From Flavobacteriaceae bacterium (lineage in GTDB: Bacteria; Bacteroidota; Bacteroidia; Flavobacteriales; Flavobacteriaceae): 7,268 nt of DNA. The translations under genes were made by a program, and so were the position numbers. A model generated the notes under the pieces. The model did no database searches. It saw nothing but the letters and a program-made list of their open reading frames with translations, and was not told where the DNA came from. The stretch is from assembly GCA_016649785.1 (NCBI GenBank), contig JAENXB010000147.1:1-7268 (forward strand), given 5' to 3'. Each line of letters opens with the position of its first letter. Positions within the stretch are counted from its first letter, which is position 1. Positions 1-5,616 of the stretch are shown in pieces.

Positions 1-110
1 CCTTCAGATTCCACCTCACGGTGGACACCCTTGCCTTGAGCTAATGGTAGGTAGCTATAAACCCCCATAACGGACTTTCACCGTCTAGTTATAAGTCATG
101 CACGGCACAC
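1..110 (-). mobile_element. Group II intron, class C (IIC): 5' end of the ribozyme, truncated by the window edge
   Basis: Read on the minus strand from position 110 leftward, this stretch has the conserved 5' end of a group II intron. It starts GTGTGCC, followed by a GCATG block, GGTGAAAGTCC, TTAGC, GGCAAGGGTGTCC and GTGGAATCTGAAGG at the window edge. From memory, these blocks occur in the same order in domain I of the Oceanobacillus iheyensis IIC ribozyme. The bases at 11-24 form a perfect 5-bp hairpin (CCACC/GGTGG) capped by a GTGA tetraloop, which is of the GNRA type. Only about the first 110 nt are present. The rest of domain I, the expected reverse transcriptase/maturase gene and domains V-VI would lie outside the window to the left. 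The 5' splice boundary falls between 111 (exon) and 110 (intron), directly after the T-tract of the groEL terminator. That is the target type known for class C introns. The class call rests on remembered similarity plus this site preference. Confidence 0.85.
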
Positions 111-113
111 AAC

Positions 114-148
114 AAAAAACCCCGTTTCCAATTTGGAAACGGGGTTTT
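114..148 (-). terminator. Intrinsic terminator of groES-groEL
   Basis: Bases 120-130 pair perfectly with 134-144, giving 11 bp with a CCCCG/CGGGG base and a 3-nt loop. Four A:T pairs (116-119 with 145-148) extend the stem. On the minus strand the hairpin is followed by TTTTTTGTT. It lies about 130 nt beyond the groEL stop codon. The other side has only a four-T tail, so it would be a weak terminator for transcripts entering from the left. The intron begins at the end of the minus-strand T-tract. Confidence 0.9.
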
Positions 149-179
149 GATATTATTAAGGTGACGGCAATATATTGAC

Positions 180-193
180 ACATAAAATTATGT
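180..193. repeat. 14-bp AT-rich palindrome in the groEL 3' region
   Basis: ACATAA-AA-TTATGT is a near-perfect inverted repeat (6-bp arms, 2-bp spacer) in the 130 nt between the groEL stop and its terminator. On the minus strand it overlaps TAATTTTA, which has a TTG 17 nt upstream. This is a weak match to a Bacteroidota promoter. AT-rich palindromes arise easily by chance, so no function is assigned. Confidence 0.3.
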
Positions 194-277
194 AATAATT
201 GATGTATCAACTTAATAGTCTTTCATCTATTATCTATATTCTTTCGTCTGGTTAATATAGTTGGCTGTGGAGGTATA

Positions 278-1912
278 TTACATCATACCGCCCATTCCGC
301 CACCCATTCCGGCTCCGCCGCCGGCTGGGTTATCTTCCTTGATGTCTATCAGGGCACACTCTGTAGTCAGGATCATTCCTGCAATAGAAGCGGCATTTTC
401 AAGCGCGATCCTGGTTACTTTTTTAGGATCGATAATACCTGCTTTTAGCATATCTACATAAGTATTGGTCTTGGCATCATACCCAAAGTTGGTTTTGCCT
501 TCCATTACTTTATTGATCACCACGGCACCTTCACCACCTGCGTTTTCAACAATGGTGCGCAAGGGAGCTTCAATAGCGCGGTTCACGATTTGAATTCCGG
601 TTGCTTCATCGGCATTTTCCGAAACAAGGTTTACAAGCACCTCTTTTGCGCGTACCAAGGCTACACCACCTCCGGCGACAATTCCTTCTTCAATTGCGGC
701 ACGGGTAGCGTTAAGCGCATCGTCCACACGGTCTTTTTTCTCTTTCATTTCAACTTCTGAAGCTGCACCTACATAAAGTACGGCAACTCCACCGGCCAGT
801 TTGGCCAATCGTTCCTGAAGTTTTTCCTTGTCATAATCGGATGTGGTAGTCTCGATTTGAGCTTTTATCTGGCTTACGCGTTCTTTGATAAGAACATTGT
901 CACCGGCCCCATTCACTATTGTAGTATTGTCTTTGTCAATAGCTATTTTTTCGGCAGTACCCAATTGTTCAAGAGTGGTGTTTTCTAAAGTGAATCCTCT
1001 TTCTTCAGAAATTACGGTTCCACCGGTCAGGATGGCAATATCTTCCAACATCGCTTTTCTTCTGTCCCCAAAACCCGGAGCTTTTACTGCGGCGATCTTA
1101 AGGGAGCCACGAAGTTTGTTCACAACCAAAGTTGCAAGGGCTTCCCCGTCAACATCCTCGGCAATGATCAATAATGGTTTTCCTGATTGTGCAACCGGTT
1201 CCAAAATAGGAAGAAGATCTTTCATGGAAGAGATCTTCTTGTCATATAGCAAAATGTATGGATCTTCAAGAGTTGAAGTCATTTTTTCGCTGTTGGTCAC
1301 AAAATACGGAGATAAATATCCACGGTCAAATTGCATTCCCTCAACTACATCTACGTGGGTTTCGGTTCCTTTAGCTTCTTCAACAGTGATCACACCGTCT
1401 TTTCCAACTTTTTGAAAAGCCTGGGCAATTAATTCTCCAATATGATCGTCGTTATTGGCAGAAATTGAAGCGACTTGTTTTATTTTTTCTGAAGAATTAC
1501 CAATTTCCTTGGTTTGTTTGGCCAAATTTTCGGTGATGGCTAAAACGGCTTTGTCTATTCCGCGTTTCAAATCCATTGGATTGGCTCCTGCGGCAATGTT
1601 TTTCAGGCCTTCTTTAACGATTGCCTGTGCAAGTACTGTAGCGGTTGTTGTTCCGTCTCCTGCAAGATCATTGGTTTTGGAAGCAACTTCCTTTACCATT
1701 TGAGCTCCCATATTTTCCAATGGGTCTTCCAGTTCAATTTCCTTGGCAACGGTCACCCCATCTTTGGTCACGATTGGCGCACCAAATGATTTGCTGATAA
1801 TTACATTGCGTCCTTTTGGGCCCAAGGTTACTTTTACTGCATTTGCCAATGCATCTACCCCGCGTTTGATCCCATCACGGGCTTCAATATTATATTTAAT
1901 ATCTTTTGCCAT
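278..1912 (-). CDS. groEL: Chaperonin GroEL (Hsp60, 60 kDa subunit)
   Basis: This is the cytoplasmic ATP-dependent chaperonin. It forms a double seven-subunit ring and folds client proteins inside a cavity closed by GroES. The product is 544 aa, the normal full length. It begins MAKDIKYN. The nucleotide-binding loops are intact: D51-G52 in TKDGVTV and D86 in the GDGTTT loop (85-90). D398, the residue needed for ATP hydrolysis in the E. coli protein, is also present. The family signature AAIEEGIVAGGG occupies 405-416. The tail is the usual Gly-Met-rich GGM type (about 531-544). The ATG at 1910-1912 has an A-rich leader and no clear Shine-Dalgarno, as is common in Bacteroidota. It lies 133 bp after groES. 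Both genes are probably transcribed from the promoter upstream of groES. There is no sign of truncation or frameshift. Confidence 0.98.
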   Translation of the reverse strand: MAKDIKYNIEARDGIKRGVDALANAVKVTLGPKGRNVIISKSFGAPIVTKDGVTVAKEIELEDPLENMGAQMVKEVASKTNDLAGDGTTTATVLAQAIVKEGLKNIAAGANPMDLKRGIDKAVLAITENLAKQTKEIGNSSEKIKQVASISANNDDHIGELIAQAFQKVGKDGVITVEEAKGTETHVDVVEGMQFDRGYLSPYFVTNSEKMTSTLEDPYILLYDKKISSMKDLLPILEPVAQSGKPLLIIAEDVDGEALATLVVNKLRGSLKIAAVKAPGFGDRRKAMLEDIAILTGGTVISEERGFTLENTTLEQLGTAEKIAIDKDNTTIVNGAGDNVLIKERVSQIKAQIETTTSDYDKEKLQERLAKLAGGVAVLYVGAASEVEMKEKKDRVDDALNATRAAIEEGIVAGGGVALVRAKEVLVNLVSENADEATGIQIVNRAIEAPLRTIVENAGGEGAVVINKVMEGKTNFGYDAKTNTYVDMLKAGIIDPKKVTRIALENAASIAGMILTTECALIDIKEDNPAGGGAGMGGGMGGMM

Positions 1913-1930
1913 TTTGTTATTTTTTTAGTC

Positions 1931-1963
1931 GTCCTGTCCCAGTGCTTCGGGATAATTCAGGAC
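1931..1963 (-). repeat. Imperfect hairpin in the groES-groEL spacer
   Basis: GTCCTG (1931-1936) pairs with CAGGAC (1958-1963). Inside it TCCC (1937-1940) pairs with GGGA (1949-1952), leaving an 8-nt loop and a 5-nt bulge (1953-1957). The structure would form in the dicistronic mRNA about 20 nt upstream of the groEL start. No T-tract follows it, so it is unlikely to terminate transcription. It could be an mRNA-processing or stability element, or a copy of a dispersed intergenic palindrome. The sequence alone does not decide between these. Confidence 0.5.
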
Positions 1964-2045
1964 CAGTTTGTAATTTTAAAATTATTATAAGTGAAATTCC
2001 CAACCCTGAAAGTGAATACCGGGTTAGTACATTGATAGGTGTATT

Positions 2046-2321
2046 TTATACAATTGCAAGAATATCATCTTCGCGCATGATCAAATAATCCTTGCCTTCC
2101 AATTTAAGTTCGGTACCGGAATATTTACCATAAAGCACTTCATCACCAATTTTCACGGTCATTTCGTGTTTTTTAGTTCCTTTGCCAACCGCAACTACTT
2201 TTCCTTTTTGTGGTTTTTCTTTAGCTGTTTCGGGAATGTAAATTCCGGAAGCAGTTTTTGTCTCGGCGGCAGCAGGTTCGATGAGAACTCTGTCTGAAAG
2301 AGGTTTAATGTTTAAAGCCAT
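2046..2321 (-). CDS. groES: Co-chaperonin GroES (Hsp10)
   Basis: This is the seven-subunit lid that caps the GroEL ring during the ATP-driven folding cycle in the cytoplasm. The product is 91 aa, about the usual length for Bacteroidota and slightly shorter than the E. coli protein. It opens with the family signature (IKPLSDRVLIEP, residues 5-16). The mobile loop that contacts GroEL (about 17-33) carries the hydrophobic SGIYIP segment. It closes with DYLIMREDDILAIV. The ATG at 2319-2321 is the only sensible start and has an A-rich leader. It is the first gene of the groES-groEL unit: a strong terminator separates it from secG upstream, and it has its own predicted promoter at 2375-2405. Confidence 0.98.
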   Translation of the reverse strand: MALNIKPLSDRVLIEPAAAETKTASGIYIPETAKEKPQKGKVVAVGKGTKKHEMTVKIGDEVLYGKYSGTELKLEGKDYLIMREDDILAIV

Positions 2322-2374
2322 TTGTAAATTGTGTTTTAGTTAATGAATTTAATGTGTACGAAGCATCAATGGAC

Positions 2375-2405
2375 TAAAATTATGCCAGTAGCATAATACT
2401 GACAA
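2375..2405 (-). promoter_or_regulatory. Predicted Bacteroidota-type promoter of groES-groEL
   Basis: On the minus strand the -33 element TTG (2403-2405) is separated by exactly 20 bp from TAATTTTA (2375-2382). The latter matches the -7 consensus TAnnTTTG except at the last base. Transcription would start near 2369, giving a leader of about 48 nt. The site lies just after the secG terminator, where a promoter for groES is required. Confidence 0.6.
2379..2397. promoter_or_regulatory. Palindrome overlapping the groES promoter (candidate operator)
   Basis: ATTATGC (2379-2385) and GCATAAT (2391-2397) are perfect 7-bp inverted arms around a 5-bp spacer. The palindrome lies in the promoter spacer and covers the upstream half of the predicted -7 element, a typical position for a repressor. 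It is not the HrcA/CIRCE sequence (TTAGCACTC-N9-GAGTGCTAA), and no CIRCE is visible in the region. The regulatory role is inferred from position and symmetry only. Confidence 0.4.
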
Positions 2406-2413
2406 TGATAAAC

Positions 2414-2445
2414 AAAAAATGCCAGCTTGTCATAAGCTGGCATTT
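2414..2445 (-). terminator. Intrinsic terminator after secG
   Basis: This is a perfect 12-bp stem (2417-2428 with 2434-2445) with a GCCAGC/GCTGGC core and a 5-nt loop. On the minus strand it is followed by TTTTTTGTT. It lies 21 bp after the secG stop and ends the sigma-54 activator-lptE-TPR-secG unit. It isolates that unit from the groES promoter, which starts 9 bp further on. Confidence 0.93.
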
Positions 2446-2466
2446 ATATATCGATAAAAAGTAATT

Positions 2467-2817
2467 TTATTGCTTGTCCTGAGTTTCAGGTTGAGTTTGC
2501 AACGGAGTTTGTGTTGCTTCCGGAACAGTGGTTTCAATTGACGAATCGCTGTTTATCACCCTTGATTCTGCAGTGGCGCCTCCACCCATAATGGTTACGT
2601 TTGATAATAAGATCAATACCAACATTAAAGTTGCAAGTGTCCAGGTGCTTTTATCAAGGAAATCGGTGGTTTTTTTAACCCCACCAAGTTGTTGGCCACC
2701 ACCACCTCCAAATGAGGAAGAAAGTCCGCCGCCTTTAGGATTTTGAACCATAATTACTACTACCAGTAAAAATGCTACAATGATGATCAATGCTAAAAAA
2801 ATAGTGAAAGTGCTCAT
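2467..2817 (-). CDS. secG: Preprotein translocase subunit SecG
   Basis: SecG is the small auxiliary subunit of the SecYEG inner-membrane channel and assists SecA-driven export. The product is 116 aa with two predicted membrane helices (about 5-24 and 59-78). The first helix runs into the diagnostic VQNPKGGGLSSSFG motif (24-37). A Gly-rich cytoplasmic loop follows, then the FLDKSTWTLA segment (53-62). After the second helix comes a polar tail of about 35 residues rich in Gln, Thr and Pro (about 82-116). This tail should be periplasmic by E. coli SecG topology and is of a type that varies among Bacteroidota. Its ATG overlaps the stop of the upstream TPR gene by 4 bases (ATGA), suggesting translational coupling. 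It is the last gene of its operon. Confidence 0.95.
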   Translation of the reverse strand: MSTFTIFLALIIIVAFLLVVVIMVQNPKGGGLSSSFGGGGGQQLGGVKKTTDFLDKSTWTLATLMLVLILLSNVTIMGGGATAESRVINSDSSIETTVPEATQTPLQTQPETQDKQ

Positions 2818-3692
2818 TCTTTTCCTGTGTTATTTTCTTGTAATTTCTTTATTGCCCTAATTTGGTCTGCAAAGAAACCACTTTTTTCGGGACTTTTCAA
2901 AATTAATATTTTGTAAGCCTGAAGTGCTTTTTTATAATTTTTTTGTTCCAGGTAAACCCGGGCCAATGTCTCTGTCATCAAGCCTTCCGGCGGAAGGCTT
3001 CGCTCCGGTGCAATATTGGTTGTGGCAGATAATTTGTTGGGTTTTAATTTGGGGCTTTTCGAGATGAAGTCGTCTATCAGCTCAGATTTCCGCAATTTGG
3101 AATCCATTATTTTTTTTGAATCTTCTGAAATGCGGTCTATAGGTTTGGCTTTTGTAAGGCTTAACCATTCAGAAAAGGAATGCGCTTCGGAAGCATTAAA
3201 ATTTAAAGGGCTTCCCATATCGGGGGTTTCTTCTGAAGGGTTTTTTTCTGAAACTTTTATTTCTTCTGAAGGTTTTGTAAGCGGTCGTTCAAACAGATCG
3301 GGATCCAAAACCTGGGCCGATTCTGTTATCTTCATCTTAATGGCATCGTTTATTGAGATGATTTTTTTGCCAAATACTTCCTGGGGTTCAAAAACAATGA
3401 TATTCCTTAGATTGTCTTCCTGTTTTTTAATTTGAAGAGCAACCTTGTCCTGACTAAAATCTGTGGAGGATATAAAGTCGAAAAGCACGCTTCGATCCAA
3501 AGTAAAGGCAGCGGTTTTCTTTAATGCCAGGTTGTATTTAAAGCTATTCTGATTATAAAGCCCTTTTAAATAAATGGCCCTTGCAGCCTGAAAATATGGA
3601 TGTTCTTTCAAAAGATCCTCCAACTCCCCGGTTTCCTGAGTTCCCACAGAAGCCGAATTTTCAAATAAGTAGGTCAATTCTGTCGGGTTCAT
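2814..3692 (-). CDS. Uncharacterised protein with a C-terminal TPR-like repeat
   Basis: I do not recognise a named family for this 292-aa protein. It has no signal peptide or membrane segment, so it is probably cytoplasmic. The N-terminal part (1-75) contains a helical segment around LKEHPYFQAARAIYLKGLYNQ that looks like a degenerate TPR. The middle (about 135-165) is low-complexity and rich in Ser, Glu, Pro and Lys. Next come two motif-like segments, HSFSEWLSLTKAKPIDR (171-187) and LIDDFISKSPKLKP (205-218). The end (about 238-272) is a recognisable TPR: ETLARVYLEQKNYKKALQAYKILILKSPEK. The start overlaps the lptE stop by one base (TAATG) and the stop overlaps the secG start by four. This tight coupling to LPS-transport and Sec genes suggests an adaptor or assembly role in envelope biogenesis, but that is inference. 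The low-complexity linker is expected to diverge fast. Confidence 0.85.
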   Translation of the reverse strand: MNPTELTYLFENSASVGTQETGELEDLLKEHPYFQAARAIYLKGLYNQNSFKYNLALKKTAAFTLDRSVLFDFISSTDFSQDKVALQIKKQEDNLRNIIVFEPQEVFGKKIISINDAIKMKITESAQVLDPDLFERPLTKPSEEIKVSEKNPSEETPDMGSPLNFNASEAHSFSEWLSLTKAKPIDRISEDSKKIMDSKLRKSELIDDFISKSPKLKPNKLSATTNIAPERSLPPEGLMTETLARVYLEQKNYKKALQAYKILILKSPEKSGFFADQIRAIKKLQENNTGKE

Positions 3693-4195
3693 TACCAGTT
3701 TGTAAGAGAAGCATTAAAGATATCCTGAGTTATCCTGGAAAAAATTTCATCCAATGCGGTTTCCAAAGTTGCTCCCACAAGTTGAGCGTTGGCCGGATAA
3801 TCATAATAAAATGAAAAGCGCTTTTCAAAATCTTTTTCCGGCACCAGGGTATTGTAATATCGCACGTTTACCGCTATGGTGAGTCGGTTTTGCGCGGCCG
3901 TGTTTTGCGCGGTTGCCGACATAGGAGCCACGTAATAATCTATAATTTCCCCTTCGTAGATCAAATCTCCGCCGGAATTTGTAAGGCTTAAATTTGTTTG
4001 ATTCTGGATCAGGTCTTCAAGTTCCAGGGTAAAAGTACGGTCAATTCCGGGCTCGACGATGTCGGCAGTATTTTGAAAGAAGTTTACCTGAAATGTTTTG
4101 GCTGCGCCGGTATCGGCTCCCGTGAAGGAATATATGCCACAGCCCTGAAGTGTGAGCAGGAAGGTGGAGAGGATAAAAAAACTGATTTTTTTCAT
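3692..4195 (-). CDS. lptE: LptE-like outer-membrane LPS-assembly lipoprotein
   Basis: LptE-family lipoproteins plug the LptD barrel and help insert lipopolysaccharide into the outer leaflet of the outer membrane. The product is 167 aa and starts with a short signal peptide: MKK, then a hydrophobic core, then lipobox LQGC (16-19). Cys19 is the expected lipidated residue, followed by GIYSFTG, which is typical of Bacteroidota LptE. The rest fits the family: an early FFQNTADIVEPG strand region, LELEDLIQNQTNLSL (helix and strand), a GDLIYEGEIIDYYVAP strand, and a long C-terminal helix (about 139-160). The assignment rests on the lipobox, length, this layout and the SecG neighbourhood, since LptE sequences are poorly conserved. 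The gene follows the sigma-54 activator by 32 bp and shares one base with the next gene. Its ATG at 4193-4195 is preceded by AAGG eight bases upstream. Confidence 0.85.
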   Translation of the reverse strand: MKKISFFILSTFLLTLQGCGIYSFTGADTGAAKTFQVNFFQNTADIVEPGIDRTFTLELEDLIQNQTNLSLTNSGGDLIYEGEIIDYYVAPMSATAQNTAAQNRLTIAVNVRYYNTLVPEKDFEKRFSFYYDYPANAQLVGATLETALDEIFSRITQDIFNASLTNW

Positions 4196-4227
4196 GAAGT
4201 ATGCCTTGGGTTTATAGCAATGTTGGT

Positions 4228-5475
4228 CTATAGATCGAATTGTTTGATTTTTCGGTAAAGGGTGCGTTCACTTATTCCCAGTTCATCAGCTGCCGATTTG
4301 CGTTTTCCGCTATGGCGTTCCAGGGACTTTTTAATGAGTTCAAGTTCTTTGCTTTGGAGTGAAAGCGTTTCTTCCTCTTCAATTTCTTCGGCAAAATAAT
4401 ATTTATCTTCTGTATCCTGGGATTTGTTTTGTGAAATTTGAAGTACTTCCCTGTTTTCTTCGTCAATATCATCCATATCCTTTTCCTCGTCCCCGTAAAT
4501 TTTGTCTATCAGGTCTTCATGTTCTTCCTGCACTTTTTGATGGTTTCCGCTCTCCATCAGTTCCAGGGTCAACTTTTTTAAATCGTTCAGGTCTCTTTTC
4601 ATATCGAAAAGCACCTTGTAAAGAATTTCCCGTTCATCGCTAAAATCCCCTTGCTTTTTCTTTTCTGAAATTACTGCAGGGAGATTGCTTCCTATATCGG
4701 GAAGATATGTTTTTAGGATCCTGCCGCTTATGTTTCGTTCCTGTTCCAACACCGAAATTTGTTCGGCTATATTTCGCAACTGTCTGATATTTCCGCCCCA
4801 TTTATATTTCTGAAGCAATTCCACGGCATCTTCCTCCAGCCTGATGGTGGGCATTTTATATTTGAGGGCAAAATCTGCCGCAAATTTCCTGAACAATAAA
4901 TGCATATCGTCTTTGCGTTCCCTTAGTGGCGGTAAATTGATCTCAATGGTGCTTAAACGATAGTACAGGTCTTCCCGGAATTTTTCCTTTTTTATCGCGT
5001 CGAACATATTTAAATTGGTGGCGGCTACAATACGCACATTGGTATTTTGAACCTTTGAGGACCCAACCTTAATAAATTCGCCATTTTCCAAAACCCGTAA
5101 CAATCTAACCTGGGTGGTAAGCGGCAATTCCCCCACTTCATCCAGGAAAATGGTCCCGCCATCGGCCACTTCAAAATATCCGTTTCTTGTTTGTGATGCG
5201 CCCGTAAACGAGCCTTTTTCATGTCCAAACAATTCACTGTCTATGGTTCCTTCAGGAATAGCGCCACAGTTTACGGCAATATATTTTCCGTGTTTTCGGT
5301 GTGAAAGCGCGTGGATGATTTTCGGGATGCTTTCTTTTCCTACCCCGCTTTCCCCGGTAACCAAAACAGAAATATCGGTGGGTGCCACCTGAATGGCTTT
5401 TTCTACTGCACGATTTAGTTTTGGATCATTCCCAATAATCTCAAATCGTTGTTTTATAGCCTGAACTGATTCCAT
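4228..5475 (-). CDS. Sigma-54-dependent transcriptional activator (AAA+ and Fis-type HTH, no receiver domain)
   Basis: This is a bacterial enhancer-binding protein that uses ATP to open promoters bound by RNA polymerase with sigma-54 (RpoN). The 415-aa product starts almost directly with the AAA+ domain (about 11-245). It has Walker A GESGVGKE (41-48), the sigma-54 contact loop GSFTGA (88-93, a Ser variant of the usual GAFTGA), Walker B GGTIFLDE (106-113) and arginine-finger region FREDLYYRL (166-174). The sensor II region GGNIRQLRN (227-235) follows. There is no N-terminal receiver, GAF or PAS domain, so activity must be set by expression, a partner or the linker. A long linker separates AAA+ from the DNA-binding end; residues 317-370 contain 24 Asp/Glu out of 54. 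The C-terminus (about 377-415) is a Fis-type helix-turn-helix. It leads an operon with lptE, the TPR gene and secG, which hints at envelope control. Target promoters are unknown, and no consensus promoter precedes the gene. Confidence 0.92.
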   Translation of the reverse strand: MESVQAIKQRFEIIGNDPKLNRAVEKAIQVAPTDISVLVTGESGVGKESIPKIIHALSHRKHGKYIAVNCGAIPEGTIDSELFGHEKGSFTGASQTRNGYFEVADGGTIFLDEVGELPLTTQVRLLRVLENGEFIKVGSSKVQNTNVRIVAATNLNMFDAIKKEKFREDLYYRLSTIEINLPPLRERKDDMHLLFRKFAADFALKYKMPTIRLEEDAVELLQKYKWGGNIRQLRNIAEQISVLEQERNISGRILKTYLPDIGSNLPAVISEKKKQGDFSDEREILYKVLFDMKRDLNDLKKLTLELMESGNHQKVQEEHEDLIDKIYGDEEKDMDDIDEENREVLQISQNKSQDTEDKYYFAEEIEEEETLSLQSKELELIKKSLERHSGKRKSAADELGISERTLYRKIKQFDL

Positions 5476-5497
5476 AAGTGAATGTTTTAAATTGAAT

Positions 5498-5525
5498 ATT
5501 TATTATTTAATAATGAATAATAAAT
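5498..5525. repeat. All-AT inverted repeat upstream of the sigma-54 activator
   Basis: ATTTATTATT (5498-5507) and AATAATAAAT (5516-5525) are perfect 10-bp arms around an 8-bp spacer, located 23-50 bp before the start codon. The arms contain no G or C, so a hairpin would be weak and there is no clear terminator character. It could be an AT-rich regulatory or bending site, or simply low-complexity sequence. Confidence 0.35.
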
Positions 5526-5554
5526 CCTGACTCTGGTTCCTATTTTTTTTACTT

Positions 5555-5612
5555 CGGTCTCCCGTCCCCGGTCTCCCGTCTATTTTCAAACTTCTAACCT
5601 CGTACTTCTAAC
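5555..5612. repeat. Two short direct repeats with 14-nt period after miaB
   Basis: The 12-mer CGGTCTCCCGTC occurs at 5555-5566 and again at 5569-5580. Nearby ACTTCTAAC occurs at 5590-5598 and 5604-5612. Both pairs are spaced 14 nt start to start. The cluster lies between the miaB stop and the sigma-54 activator and is more GC-rich than its surroundings. Similar GACGGGAGACCG and AGAAGT-type strings are, to my recollection, scattered through intergenic regions of some marine Flavobacteriaceae. It is therefore probably a member of a dispersed degenerate repeat family. No coding potential is seen. Confidence 0.6.
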
Positions 5613-5616
5613 TTCA

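Noticed and set aside
1..110. Ribosomal RNA or tRNA fragment at the left edge
   Set aside because: The stretch looks like structured RNA, but on the minus strand its conserved blocks (GTGTGCC, GGTGAAAGTCC, GGCAAGGGTGTCC, AATCTGAAGG) fit a group II intron 5' end, and it starts exactly after a terminator. I could not match it to rRNA or a tRNA cloverleaf.
86..184. Small minus-strand frame (about 32 codons) starting near 184 and crossing the terminator into the intron
   Set aside because: It runs through the terminator stem, has no ribosome-binding site and would exist only because of the intron insertion.
885..1415. Plus-strand open frame of 176 codons inside groEL
   Set aside because: It is antisense to a fully conserved groEL frame, lacks recognisable domains and is explained by the codon bias of groEL.
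3016..3435. Plus-strand open frame of 139 codons inside the TPR gene
   Set aside because: It is antisense to a gene whose start and stop interlock with its neighbours. The translated protein has no recognisable features.
5498..5525. Intrinsic terminator of miaB
   Set aside because: The inverted repeat is entirely AT and lacks a GC-rich stem and a following T-tract, so efficient termination is unlikely.
5476..5616. Sigma-54 (-24/-12) promoter for autoregulation of the activator, or a consensus promoter
   Set aside because: No TGGCAC-N5-TTGC-like element and no TTG paired with TAnnTTTG was found on the minus strand between miaB and the activator.
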